Positions 1 through 8,237 of a stretch of 64,000 bases of DNA are shown here, piece by piece (the first letter of the stretch is position 1; each line of letters opens with the position of its first letter). This DNA comes from Martinezella rhizogenes (GTDB lineage Bacteria; Pseudomonadota; Alphaproteobacteria; Rhizobiales; Rhizobiaceae): assembly GCA_013322215.1 (NCBI GenBank), contig JAAMEZ010000057.1:1-64000 (forward strand), read 5' to 3'. The notes under the pieces were generated by a model. It saw nothing but the letters and a program-made list of their open reading frames with translations. It was not told the origin of the DNA and did no database searches. The position numbers and the translations under genes were made by a program.

Positions 1-67
1 ATCTAGGAAACACTAGAGCGAAGGACTTCGTCGCCAGCAGCGCCGCCGCCCTCGTCAGTGATCGGGC

Positions 68-96
68 TTATAGACCCTACCTCCGAACCAAGTCAA
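68..96 (-). promoter_or_regulatory. Strong sigma-70 promoter, rRNA-operon type, reading left
   Basis: On the minus strand there is TTGACT, exactly 17 bases, then CTATAA. This is a near-perfect match to the housekeeping promoter of rhizobia. Transcription would start near position 61 and run off the left edge. The GC-rich leader that follows and the promoter strength suggest an rRNA operon just outside the window. That last point is inference, because no rRNA sequence is inside. Confidence 0.7.
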
Positions 97-421
97 CAGC
101 TCAACTGTAAAAATTCTGACATTTTTGTAACTAACTGATTTTAAAGACACTTTTGTAATGTCGAGAGGAATTGTGGTCGTTTTTATCTCGAAAGGCCGCA
201 AAAATGTTGTCCGGATGGTCAAATTTTGCTCGGGCGACGGAATCCGACAGGCTTCCCTTCCATATATGCCCCGCTCATCTGTCTGAGCACCTCTTCCAGG
301 CTGTCGGACGGCTTGTTGGGTTCACGAGCAAATCCAGCCGCCGCAAACCTCAGAAAAACCAAGATTTTCCATAAGGTTTCTGCTATGGTTTGGGGAAGAT
401 AAAAAGGGAAGGGAGGAAACA
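97..421. other. Intergenic region, no gene supported
   Basis: This AT-richer stretch separates the leftward promoter from the small gene at 422. Short open frames cover 171-434 on both strands, but they overlap each other, have no convincing ribosome binding site and resemble no family I know. The last 20 bases hold the purine-rich ribosome binding site of the next gene. Confidence 0.5.
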
Positions 422-628
422 ATGCATACAACAAGACCGGAAAGCATTATCGAAGTCAGCTTCGACAGCGCCAATGGCCGCCGCGCGCTCGGTATTATGA
501 GCATGCGCCAGGCATTGGATCTGCCCGACCTGCCAAGCTTCACCTATACGCATCCTGATCCGCAGAAGGCGGCGGCTGGCATCGTTTTGAGCCGGCAAGA
601 GCTGCAGAGATTCCTGACCTGCCATTGA
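422..628 (+). CDS. Small hypothetical protein, 68 aa
   Basis: I do not recognise a family. The ATG follows a very strong purine-rich ribosome binding site (GGGAGGAAAC), which is the main reason to believe the gene. The product is soluble, with no signal peptide or membrane segment; its C-terminal half is rich in helix formers and ends Phe-Leu-Thr-Cys-His. It stands alone between the leftward promoter and the convergent two-component genes, and is followed by a 10-bp stem hairpin. Function unknown. Confidence 0.55.
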   Translation: MHTTRPESIIEVSFDSANGRRALGIMSMRQALDLPDLPSFTYTHPDPQKAAAGIVLSRQELQRFLTCH

Positions 629-648
629 GCAGGCAGCCTTGCACAACG

Positions 649-680
649 CGTCGATCGCACCCAGGCGCGATCGACGTTTA
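649..680 (+). terminator. Possible terminator after the 68-aa gene
   Basis: CGTCGATCGC (649-658) pairs perfectly with GCGATCGACG (667-676) around an 8-base loop, followed only by TTTA. The short T tract makes it a weak intrinsic terminator. It lies between converging genes. Confidence 0.4.
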
Positions 681-693
681 GCTATGCCTATTT

Positions 694-2046
694 TCAGGCC
701 GCTCTTCTTTCCAATATCGCTAGCGGCAGCAGGACAACGGCATTCAGGCCGCCTCCTTCGCGGTCTTCCAGACAGAGCGCGCCGCCATGAGCATCGAGAA
801 TCTGGCGGACGATCGCCAAGCCGAGGCCGCTGCCACCAAGATCGCGGTTGCGCGATTCCTCTAATCGCACGAAGGGCTCGAGGACCTCTTTGCGTTGCTC
901 CGCAGGGATGCCGGGTCCGCGATCGCCGACGACGATGGCACTGTGATCGCCGCGACGTTCGACGACAATATCGGCCCGGCCACCATAGCGCAGCGCATTG
1001 TCCATGAGATTGTCGAGTACCCGCACCAGAGCGGTCTCGGTCAGCGTCACGGCGATTGGCTGCCCGATCGGCGCAAAACCCACAAGGCCCTGCCCGTCTT
1101 GCCGCTCCGCGAGATGGCCTCGAATGGCCGCATCGAGATCGACGATGGTCTTGCCATCCGAGACGACCGTGCTGCGGGCAAAGCCGAGCGCATCCTCCAC
1201 CAACCGCTGCATGGCCTCGACATCGGCGATCGCCCGCTCGCGGTGCGGCGTTTCCGGCATCATTTCCATGCGCAGGCGGAAACGGGTGAGATAGGTTCTC
1301 AGATCATGCGAAATCGCCCCGAGAATGAGAGTACGATTGCTGACGAGCGCGGCGATGCGCAATTGCATGGCATTGATCGCCTTGATCAGCAGACGCAGCT
1401 CGCAGGCGCCTCTTTCGGGAATGTGAACCGGCTGCAGGCCATTGCCGATCGAGTTGACGGTTCGCGACAGGCGCGTCAGGGGCCGGGTTTCCCGCGCAAC
1501 GGCGGCTATGGCGATGACCGCGACCAGCATGCCGAGGATGCCGGCAATCAGGCCGACCGGTATGCCGTTCAATCTTACCGTCGGCGTGTCGGGCAGGTTG
1601 AACACGGCGATCTTGCCGCCAGCAACGCCGATCGACACTTCCATGATCCTGTCCGGCGCACCGACAGAGAACCAGCCCTGCGGCTTTTCGGAGAGCGAGC
1701 GCATGTTGAAGTAGCGATTGCCCAGGGCGATTGTCGCAAATTCGCGGGCCAACTTGTCGGTCAGCGTCAGATTGGATGTTTCCTCTTTGTGGCCCGGAGC
1801 CGGCGGATCGGCCAGATGGATCGCCAGGCCATTGGCGTTCAGCGCCCGCACGGCCGCCTGCTGTGCCTCGGGCGGAATGGCATCGAGAAGACGGATGGCC
1901 GTCTTGACCTGCATGGCCGGTGACAATTCCGGATTGAACGGCGTATCCGGCTTCAGCTGCGCGGCGACGAAAGCCGCAAGCTGGATGATAAACAATGCCA
2001 CGGCGACGATCATGATGATGCGCGCGACGAGACCGAGTTTCAGCAT
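694..2046 (-). CDS. Sensor histidine kinase, EnvZ/OmpR-type
   Basis: This is an inner-membrane sensor kinase of 450 aa. A first membrane helix spans residues about 8-30 and a second about 163-184, so residues 31-162 form the periplasmic sensing domain. A HAMP linker follows (about 185-235). The phosphoacceptor is His247 in SHDLRT. The ATPase domain shows the N box around Asn346/Asn350, the G1 motif DRGPGI (375-380) and the G2 motif GGSGLGLAI (404-412). The gene starts 3 bases after the stop of the response regulator, so the two form one operon. The stimulus cannot be read from the sequence; the periplasmic domain matches no sensor I recognise. Confidence 0.93.
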   Translation of the reverse strand: MLKLGLVARIIMIVAVALFIIQLAAFVAAQLKPDTPFNPELSPAMQVKTAIRLLDAIPPEAQQAAVRALNANGLAIHLADPPAPGHKEETSNLTLTDKLAREFATIALGNRYFNMRSLSEKPQGWFSVGAPDRIMEVSIGVAGGKIAVFNLPDTPTVRLNGIPVGLIAGILGMLVAVIAIAAVARETRPLTRLSRTVNSIGNGLQPVHIPERGACELRLLIKAINAMQLRIAALVSNRTLILGAISHDLRTYLTRFRLRMEMMPETPHRERAIADVEAMQRLVEDALGFARSTVVSDGKTIVDLDAAIRGHLAERQDGQGLVGFAPIGQPIAVTLTETALVRVLDNLMDNALRYGGRADIVVERRGDHSAIVVGDRGPGIPAEQRKEVLEPFVRLEESRNRDLGGSGLGLAIVRQILDAHGGALCLEDREGGGLNAVVLLPLAILERRAA

Positions 2047-2049
2047 GGC

Positions 2050-2769
2050 TCAGACATCCTTCACGTCCATTGTGAGGAGATAGCCGGCATTGCGCACGGT
2101 GGTGATGATATGGGCGCCATCGGGCAGGCAGTGCCCGAGCTTGGTGCGCAGGCGGGAGACCGTGACATCGATGGTGCGATCGAAGGGATCGGCACCGCGG
2201 CCGCGCGTCCAGTCGAGCAACTGCTCGCGCGACAGCACGCGGCGTGGTCTTTCGAGGAAGCAGACGAGCAGATCGAATTCGGCCGTCGTCAGATGCACCA
2301 CGCGCTCGCCATCCATCTCGATCACCCGACCATCAAGATCGACGGTCAGGCCCGCAAAGCTTTTTCGCCTTGACGGGGGAGTGACATCTTCCGGCCGCTC
2401 AGGGCCGGAGCGGCGAAGGATGGCGCGGATGCGCGCCAGGAGCTCGCGTGGATTGAAAGGCTTGCCGAGATAATCGTCAGCGCCCATTTCGAGGCCGAGG
2501 ATACGGTCGATATCTTCCGTTTTCGCCGTCAGCATCAGGATCGGCACCTTGCTGCGGGCGCGGATGCGCCGGCATGCGGAGAGGCCGTCTTCGCCTGGCA
2601 GCATGAGATCGAGAATGATCAGATCGGGAAAGCCCTTGGATAGAATACGATCCATGGCGGCGGCGCTATCGGCAGCCTGCACGGAGAAACCCTCACGGCT
2701 CAGGAACTCCTCCAGGAGCGCCCTAATCTCGCGGTCGTCCTCGACCAGAAGCAGCGATGCGGAAACCAT
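2050..2769 (-). CDS. OmpR/PhoB-family response regulator
   Basis: This is a DNA-binding response regulator of 239 aa, partner of the kinase immediately downstream. The receiver domain has the acidic pocket Glu10-Asp11-Asp12, phosphoacceptor Asp54, Thr81 and Lys103. A winged-helix Trans_reg_C domain fills residues about 135-235. The open frame extends 51 codons further upstream, but I chose the ATG at 2769 because it follows GGAAGAG and begins the receiver domain directly. The upstream extension has no domain. A perfect inverted repeat lies 53 bases upstream and may be an autoregulatory operator. Confidence 0.93.
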   Translation of the reverse strand: MVSASLLLVEDDREIRALLEEFLSREGFSVQAADSAAAMDRILSKGFPDLIILDLMLPGEDGLSACRRIRARSKVPILMLTAKTEDIDRILGLEMGADDYLGKPFNPRELLARIRAILRRSGPERPEDVTPPSRRKSFAGLTVDLDGRVIEMDGERVVHLTTAEFDLLVCFLERPRRVLSREQLLDWTRGRGADPFDRTIDVTVSRLRTKLGHCLPDGAHIITTVRNAGYLLTMDVKDV

Positions 2770-2821
2770 GACTCTTCCATGCGGGGCGAGAGGCGGTTTT
2801 GGCAACAGGGAAACAGCCGGC

Positions 2822-2836
2822 GTTACAAACTGTAAC
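2822..2836 (-). promoter_or_regulatory. Inverted repeat upstream of the two-component operon
   Basis: GTTACA and TGTAAC form a perfect inverted repeat around AAC. It lies 53 bases upstream of the response-regulator start. OmpR-type regulators often bind repeated 5-7 base half-sites in their own promoter, so this is a candidate autoregulatory site. Its role is inference. Confidence 0.4.
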
Positions 2837-3127
2837 AAATTTCCCCTCTTTTGAAAAATCCCAGCAAAAGAAGCAGTGCAGTTTCTCTGCAACCGCGATC
2901 CCTCCGGAGCGAATGGCGGCAACCACGTTGCCGTCTACCCGACCCCATCGCCCGCTCCGGTCCGCGACAGGGCTCGCACCACGAACGCGAGCCCTGTTTG
3001 CCTCCGCTGCCCCTCGACCCCTGCCCCTCGACAATGCGATTTGCGTCCGGTTCGTCGCCGTGCGAAAGGATTGTGCTCCACCGGCTGCCATGCCGGGCCA
3101 CGACAACAAGCACATGAGGCAAGACGG

Positions 3128-3928
3128 GTGAGCCAACGGCAATCACCGCAAAGATCCGGCAGGGCGACGAAAGGCAGGCCGGAGCCAGAGGGTAAGCGCG
3201 TGACCTTGCCACGGGCACTTTCCAAGCTCGGCTATTGCTCCCGCACCCAGGCAGAGGCGCTGATCACGGCCGGCCGCGTGAGCGTGGATGGCCGCAAAGT
3301 GTCAGATCCCGCCACCTGGGTCGATCTGGAGCATTCGAAATTCGCGGTCGACGGCACGGAGATATCAGCGGAGAAAAAACTCTATTTCATGCTGAACAAG
3401 CCGCGCGGGCTGGTGACCACCCGCGACGACCCGGAGGGCCGTCCAACGGTCTATGATTGCCTCAGGGATATCGATGCCCGCCACCTTGCCCCGGTAGGGC
3501 GGCTGGACAAGGCAAGCGAGGGACTGCTGCTCTTCACCAACGATACGGTGCTGGCGCAGGCTCTGCTCGATCCGGTCAGCCATGTCGGCAAGACCTATCA
3601 CGTACAGGTCGACCGAATCATGGATCACGAACAGCTTGCGCGCATGGAGCGCGGCATCGTCGACGATGGTGAACTGCTGACCGCCAGTTCCGCCCGCCTC
3701 CTGCGCAGCGGCGATCGCAACGGCTGGATCGAGGTGGAGCTGAAAGAGGGCCGCAACCGTCAGATCCGGCGCATGCTGGAGGCGCTCGGTATCGAATGCC
3801 TCCGGCTGGTGCGCATCGCCTTCGGCGATATCGTGCTCGGCGATCTGCCAAAGGGCGCGGTGCGCGCCCTGACCGAGGCCGAAATCCTCGTGCTGCACCG
3901 GCGCGCCGGAATGAAGACCAACAGATAG
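3128..3928 (+). CDS. RsuA/RluB-family 23S/16S rRNA pseudouridine synthase
   Basis: This enzyme isomerises a uridine in rRNA to pseudouridine. The 266-aa product has a basic N-terminal tail, an S4 RNA-binding domain (about 26-72, TLPRALSKLGYCSR onward) and the catalytic domain. Catalytic Asp127 lies in GRLDKASEGLLLFTND. The Thr usual three residues after the Asp in this motif is Ser here. The ORF extends to 2876, but that part is low-complexity and overlaps the promoter region of the divergent two-component operon. I took the GTG at 3128, which is preceded by GACGG and gives a normal family length. The exact start is uncertain. The target uridine cannot be told from sequence. Confidence 0.88.
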   Translation: MSQRQSPQRSGRATKGRPEPEGKRVTLPRALSKLGYCSRTQAEALITAGRVSVDGRKVSDPATWVDLEHSKFAVDGTEISAEKKLYFMLNKPRGLVTTRDDPEGRPTVYDCLRDIDARHLAPVGRLDKASEGLLLFTNDTVLAQALLDPVSHVGKTYHVQVDRIMDHEQLARMERGIVDDGELLTASSARLLRSGDRNGWIEVELKEGRNRQIRRMLEALGIECLRLVRIAFGDIVLGDLPKGAVRALTEAEILVLHRRAGMKTNR

Positions 3929-3941
3929 AAGGCGGACTGCG

Positions 3942-4625
3942 ATGCAACCCCATGACTTCTGGCAGGAGCTGCATACGCCTGGCACTTTCGACCCCATGGA
4001 AGAGCGCGCGGATTTCCATGTGGCCGAACTGCCGGACGGGCGCCAATTGCGCCTGCCGATCCGCGTGCTTGCCGACGGCGACCATGCGCTGGCATCGCTG
4101 ATCGTCAATCAGGCAAGCTTTGCCGTGCAGGACGCGCTAGCGGAAGCGCTGGCCGCACAGATCTCAGCTCATGATGTCGATGTCATCGCCGGTTTGCCGA
4201 CCCTCGGCCTGACGCTGGCGGCAGCGGTGGCCCGCACGCTCGGCCATGCGCGCTATGTACCGCTCGGAACATCGCGCAAGTTCTGGTATCGCGACGAGCT
4301 GTCAGTCGCGCTTTCCTCCATCACGACGCCGAACCAGGAGAAGCGTCTTTATATAGACCCGCGCATGCTGCCATTGCTGCAAGGCAAGCGCGTGGCGCTC
4401 ATTGACGACGTAATCTCCAGTGGCGCGTCGATCGTTTCCGGACTTGCCCTGCTGACATCCTGCGATATCGAACCTGTCGTGATCGGCGCGGCCATGCTGC
4501 AATCCGATCGCTGGCGGGATCGTGTCGATCTGAGCGGCAAGCGATGGAGCGAGAGGATTGTCGGTGTGTTTTCGACACCCATCCTCGAGCAAGGTGAAAA
4601 CGGCTGCTGGCGCCGGCCACGCTGA
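3942..4625 (+). CDS. Phosphoribosyltransferase
   Basis: A PRPP-dependent phosphoribosyltransferase of 227 aa. The PRPP-binding loop VALIDDVISSGAS (151-163) is clear, with the acidic pair Asp155-Asp156. The substrate base is not evident. It starts 13 bases after the pseudouridine synthase stop, so the two are probably co-transcribed. The family includes purine and orotate enzymes, but this one lacks features that would place it with the well-studied types, so the reaction is left open. Confidence 0.85.
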   Translation: MQPHDFWQELHTPGTFDPMEERADFHVAELPDGRQLRLPIRVLADGDHALASLIVNQASFAVQDALAEALAAQISAHDVDVIAGLPTLGLTLAAAVARTLGHARYVPLGTSRKFWYRDELSVALSSITTPNQEKRLYIDPRMLPLLQGKRVALIDDVISSGASIVSGLALLTSCDIEPVVIGAAMLQSDRWRDRVDLSGKRWSERIVGVFSTPILEQGENGCWRRPR

Positions 4626-4768
4626 CGCTTTTCGGGCCGGCAACCCGACGAATGGAGCGGGTTACCTATTATTATATGTGAAAACCGTTCCGATTCCGGC
4701 TGCAATGCGCTAAGGGTCCGCTCAAGAAGCATCCGTTGGGCGGATGCATAAGCCTGTTGGTGGACGCG

Positions 4769-5716
4769 TTGCGAATTCTCTCCGAAGCCCATTTCCCGGA
4801 ATTGCCCAACTACTATCGCGGCAAGGTGCGCGAGAATTACGATCTGCCCGATGGCAGCCGCATCATCATCAGCACCGACCGATTGAGCGCCTTCGATCGC
4901 ATCCTCACCTGCATTCCCTACAAGGGTCAGGTGCTGACGCAGACGGCGCGCTACTGGTTCGAACAGACACGCGATATCTGCCCCAACCACGTCATCGACT
5001 ATCCGGACCCGAACGTCGTCGTCGGCAAGCGGCTGAATATCCTGCCCGTCGAGGTCGTCGTTCGCGGCTATCTGGCCGGCACCACAGGCACCTCGGTTCT
5101 GACCCTCTATAAGAAGGGTCAGCGCGAGATGTATGGCATCACGCTGCCCAATGGTATGCGCGACAACCAGATCCTGCCGGAGCCGATCATCACGCCGACG
5201 AGCAAGGAATTCGACGGCGGCCACGATGAGCCGCTGACGCCGACACAGATTGTCGAGCATGGGCTTCTGACAAAAGAGCAATGGCAGACGTTGACGGATT
5301 ACGCTTTTGCCCTGTTCGCACGCGGGCAGGAAATCGCCCGTAAGCGCGGGCTTATCCTCGTCGATACCAAATATGAATTCGGTACCGATGAAAACGGCAC
5401 CATCATCCTTGCCGACGAAATCCACACGCCTGACAGCAGCCGCTATTGGCTGGCGGACAGTTATCAGGACAGGTTCGAAAAAGGCGCGCGTCCGGAAAGC
5501 TTCGACAAGGATTTCGTCCGCGCCTGGGTTACGGAGCGCTGCGATCCCTATAAGGATGAGATTCCGGAGATTCCGAGCGACCTCATCGAAGAGACGTCCA
5601 AAGTCTACATCCGCGCTTACGAAGCGATTACAGGCACTGCTTTCGTGCCCGACGATCGCGGTGCGACACCGCGTGACCGGGTTCGCGCAAGCCTCGCCCG
5701 CTATTTCCCGCAATAG
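4769..5716 (+). CDS. purC: SAICAR synthetase (phosphoribosylaminoimidazole-succinocarboxamide synthase)
   Basis: PurC catalyses the ATP-dependent joining of CAIR and aspartate in purine synthesis. The 315-aa product shows the family motifs near the N-terminus (RGKVRENYDL, STDRLSAFD) and EVVVRGYLAGT, and is full length. The frame has no ATG at the right place. I chose the TTG at 4769 because it gives a start MRILSEA matching rhizobial PurC and follows GGTGGA with good spacing. GTG at 4760 and TTG at 4736 are alternatives. This is the monocistronic type seen when a second purC copy lies with purQL elsewhere, which I cannot check here. Confidence 0.93.
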   Translation: MRILSEAHFPELPNYYRGKVRENYDLPDGSRIIISTDRLSAFDRILTCIPYKGQVLTQTARYWFEQTRDICPNHVIDYPDPNVVVGKRLNILPVEVVVRGYLAGTTGTSVLTLYKKGQREMYGITLPNGMRDNQILPEPIITPTSKEFDGGHDEPLTPTQIVEHGLLTKEQWQTLTDYAFALFARGQEIARKRGLILVDTKYEFGTDENGTIILADEIHTPDSSRYWLADSYQDRFEKGARPESFDKDFVRAWVTERCDPYKDEIPEIPSDLIEETSKVYIRAYEAITGTAFVPDDRGATPRDRVRASLARYFPQ

Positions 5717-5735
5717 ACCGTCTGAACGGTCGTTT
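5716..5735 (+). terminator. Weak hairpin after purC
   Basis: GACCGT (5716-5721) pairs with ACGGTC (5726-5731) around CTGA and is followed by GTTTA. The stem is short and the T tract is poor, so termination here is uncertain. Confidence 0.3.
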
Positions 5736-6064
5736 AGCTGAATCGATACGCCGAAACTTCCCGGAAGTTGCGGCGGCGATGGAGTTTTGCGCCATTCACA
5801 TCCCTTGATTGCGGATGCGAGGGTATGTTTTTTGCAACACTTCAGATTTTTTTTACCGATAAGCTGATATTTCGCCCGATCCTACATATGTTCGCTGCCG
5901 AGAATTCGTAAAAGCCACTGTGCTATTGCTAAACTCGTTGCTAGATTGACGCCGACCGCTTCGGGTCATTGTTTGTATTGCGTAAGACTGGAGCGCCGGA
6001 ACGTGGAGTCATGCCGACTCCGTCAAAAGACACTGATCAGTAAATTGAATTGTGGGACAATGTG
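5736..6064. other. Intergenic region upstream of the efflux gene
   Basis: No gene is supported in this stretch. It is AT-rich in the middle and contains a perfect inverted repeat, AACTTCC-C-GGAAGTT (5755-5769), which could be a repressor site. A TTGACG at 5946-5951 is a possible -35 box, but the matching -10 is poor. The 3' end holds the translation start of the NodT-type lipoprotein. Confidence 0.4.
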
Positions 6065-7528
6065 ATGGTTTCCATTCGTACTGCCGCCCCCGCCCTGCTG
6101 CTTGTTTTGGCAGGATGCGTCAGCGGCCCAGACCATAAGCCACCGGAAATGCCTCTCCCGGCCAAATTCTCGGAGGGCGGTACGAAGGCGAACGGCGATA
6201 TCGCCGGTTCGCAATGGTGGACCGCTTTCGGCGACACCAAGCTGAACGCCTTCGCCGCACAGGGACTTGCCCAGAACCTTACCATCCAGCAGTCGCTGGA
6301 ACGCATCAACCAGGCGGAAGCTGCCGTCGTCACGGCAGGTGCAGGCGGTCTCCCAAGCCTCACCGTCAGTGGCGATAACACGACGAGCGGCCAGAAGGGC
6401 GGCTCGAGGGTTTCCTCTTCGGGTGGACGGCGCAATACCACGACAGGCACCGCTTCGGCTTCCTGGCTGCTCGACCTCTGGGGTCAGTATCGCCGTGCAA
6501 CGGAAAGCGCCAACGCTTCGCTCGATGCCGCCTATTCCACCGTCGACGTCCAACGCCTAGCCTTCCTGTCGGATCTCGCCAACAGCTACGTCAACGCCCG
6601 TTACTACCAGGCGCTCATTTCGATCGCTCAGGAAAACCTGAAGTCCCGGCGCGACACGCTCTCGCTGACGAAGTTCCAGCTTGAAGCCGGTGCGGCATCC
6701 CGCCTCGACGTGGTTCAGGCGGAAGGCCTCGTCAACCAGACACTGGCACTGGTACCTGGTTATGAAATCAGCTACCGCCAGCAGGTGCATCATATCGCAA
6801 CGCTGCTCAACGTGCCGTCGTCGACGATCATCGCACAGATGCAGGGCGGCGGCAGGCAGCCGGTGTTCCGCGGCAGCGTTCGCACCGGTGTTCCGGCCGA
6901 CCTCATCCGCAACCGTCCGGACGTTCGCGTTGCAGAACGGACCCTTGCAGCCTCGACGGCCCAGATCGGCGTGGCGGAAGCCAAGCTCTTCCCGTCGATC
7001 ACGCTCAGCGGCTCGATTTCGCCGACCTATATCCATACCTCGTCGGCGAGCGGCGGCCTAACCACCTGGTCCTTCGGTCCGCAGCTGAACCTGCCGATCT
7101 TCGACGGCGGCGCCCTGCGCGCCGGTGTCAAGAGCGCGGAATCGACGAGCCGCGAGAACTATCTCGCCTGGCAGTCGACGGTACGTTCAGCTATCGAAGA
7201 TGTCGAAAACTATCTGTCCGCCGTCGCCCGCGACGCACAGACGGTCGCCGCGCTGCAGGCTCAGGTCAAGTCCTATCAGGAAGCCCTGCAGCTCTCGACC
7301 GCGAGCTATAAGGATGGTGCATCCTCGCTGCTCGACGTTCTCGATGCACAACGCAACGTGACCGCTGCCCAGCAGAGCCTGGCGCAGGCCGTTCAGCAGA
7401 GCGCTCTCGACTATATCGGGCTGAACGTCAACATCGGCGCAGGTTATGTCCCGGCCGGCAAGGCGACCATCGCACAGGCTCCGGCCAAGGCCAAGGTCGT
7501 CAAGGTTTCGGCCAAGAAGGCAAACTAA
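6065..7528 (+). CDS. NodT-family RND efflux outer-membrane lipoprotein
   Basis: This is the outer-membrane channel of a tripartite efflux pump (TolC/OprM superfamily, NodT type), 487 aa. A lipoprotein signal ends at LLVLAGC with lipidated Cys18. Two repeats of the outer-membrane efflux domain follow, each with long alpha-helical coiled segments; the second contains a conserved LIRNRPDVR motif near the middle. The start ATG at 6065 is preferred to the TTG at 6050 because it gives a short, typical lipoprotein signal. No inner-membrane pump or adaptor gene is next to it, so it must work with a pump encoded elsewhere. It ends in a strong terminator. Confidence 0.93.
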   Translation: MVSIRTAAPALLLVLAGCVSGPDHKPPEMPLPAKFSEGGTKANGDIAGSQWWTAFGDTKLNAFAAQGLAQNLTIQQSLERINQAEAAVVTAGAGGLPSLTVSGDNTTSGQKGGSRVSSSGGRRNTTTGTASASWLLDLWGQYRRATESANASLDAAYSTVDVQRLAFLSDLANSYVNARYYQALISIAQENLKSRRDTLSLTKFQLEAGAASRLDVVQAEGLVNQTLALVPGYEISYRQQVHHIATLLNVPSSTIIAQMQGGGRQPVFRGSVRTGVPADLIRNRPDVRVAERTLAASTAQIGVAEAKLFPSITLSGSISPTYIHTSSASGGLTTWSFGPQLNLPIFDGGALRAGVKSAESTSRENYLAWQSTVRSAIEDVENYLSAVARDAQTVAALQAQVKSYQEALQLSTASYKDGASSLLDVLDAQRNVTAAQQSLAQAVQQSALDYIGLNVNIGAGYVPAGKATIAQAPAKAKVVKVSAKKAN

Positions 7529-7566
7529 CGATATCGCCCACTTCGGCGGGCGCATCGCTTAAATTG

Positions 7567-7599
7567 AAAAACCGCCGCAGTCACCTGCGGCGGTTTTTC
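7567..7599 (+). terminator. Terminator of the NodT-type gene
   Basis: CCGCCGCAG (7572-7580) pairs perfectly with CTGCGGCGG (7585-7593) around TCAC. A tracts on the left and T tracts on the right extend the stem, so it may work in both directions. Confidence 0.9.
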
Positions 7600-7666
7600 T
7601 TTTGTCACCTGAGAGATGCCGAAAATGAAAATGGCGCACTCCGCTTTCGCCACGAGCACGCCATCG

Positions 7667-7701
7667 CCAAAAAACAAAAAGGCCGGAATGATCCGGCCTT
7701 T
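7667..7701 (-). terminator. Orphan minus-strand terminator
   Basis: The stem 7678-7686 with 7693-7701 is perfect (9 bp), and on the minus strand it is followed by TTTTTGTTTTTT. No protein gene on the minus strand ends here, since the next minus-strand gene (9450-9692) has its own terminator. It therefore points to a short transcript. Confidence 0.75.
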
Positions 7702-7869
7702 CGCCATCCGCCTTCGCATCAGTGCCAGTACATCCGTGGTCAAAGGCAAGAGCGGAACTGCAGCCAGATTGGTCATGAAAGGTCAACGAAGAGTTAACGC
7801 TGCTTCCATGATATTGACGGACCAAACGGCTCGCTTTCCAGCGCGCCAGCGCCCATCGGCTGCATGACT
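7667..7869 (-). ncRNA. Candidate small RNA, minus strand, about 200 nt
   Basis: This is a transcription unit without a convincing gene. A promoter (7876-7904, minus strand) would start transcription near 7869. A strong intrinsic terminator for the minus strand lies at 7667-7701: AAAGGCCGG and CCGGCCTTT around a 6-base loop, then TTTTTGTTTTTT. Open frames inside run through the terminator or end after about 23 codons without a ribosome binding site. No Rfam family is recognised. The ends are estimates from the promoter and the T tract. Confidence 0.45.
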
Positions 7870-7875
7870 GAACCG

Positions 7876-7904
7876 TATATCGGCGTCCAAGGTGGCAATT
7901 TCAA
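7876..7904 (-). promoter_or_regulatory. Promoter of the candidate small RNA
   Basis: Read on the minus strand: TTGAAA, exactly 17 bases, GATATA. Both boxes fit the housekeeping sigma factor of rhizobia (consensus CTTGAC-N17-CTATAT). The predicted start is near 7869. Confidence 0.5.
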
Positions 7905-8237
7905 GGCCGCTTTTTTAGTTTCTTCCAAAAAGCTTTTGATGCAGCCGATGCTGCCACATCGGTAACGCCGATGAAGGCAAGCAAGCCTTATCAAAAAGTC
8001 TTGCAGCATTTCAGTTTCGAATTGATGCCGTTCAAGCTGCATTCATGCAATTACTTCTACAACACATGCAAAGATTGAAGAGGCATCACGGAATCCTATC
8101 AGATTCCGTGCAGCGCCAGGCCTTTATCTTGCCGAAATTGGAAAGTCTTACCGAAGAGCGCCGGGGTAGGCGCACGACAGCGGAACAGGCATCAAGCAGC
8201 GATTTCGCAGCATGGGTGCGCAAAGGGAGAATAATCT
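7905..8237. other. Intergenic region before the SH3 protein gene
   Basis: I see no gene in this stretch. A short inverted repeat lies near 7945-7972 (CATCGG and CCGATG copies). The last 15 bases carry the ribosome binding site GGGAGA of the next gene. Confidence 0.4.

Noticed and set aside
171..434. Short frames on both strands before the 68-aa gene
   Set aside because: They overlap each other, lack ribosome binding sites and have no known domain.
7525..7825. Small open frames on the minus strand in the candidate small RNA region
   Set aside because: They run through the strong terminator at 7667-7701 and into the efflux gene's terminator, and have no ribosome binding site. I prefer an RNA gene.
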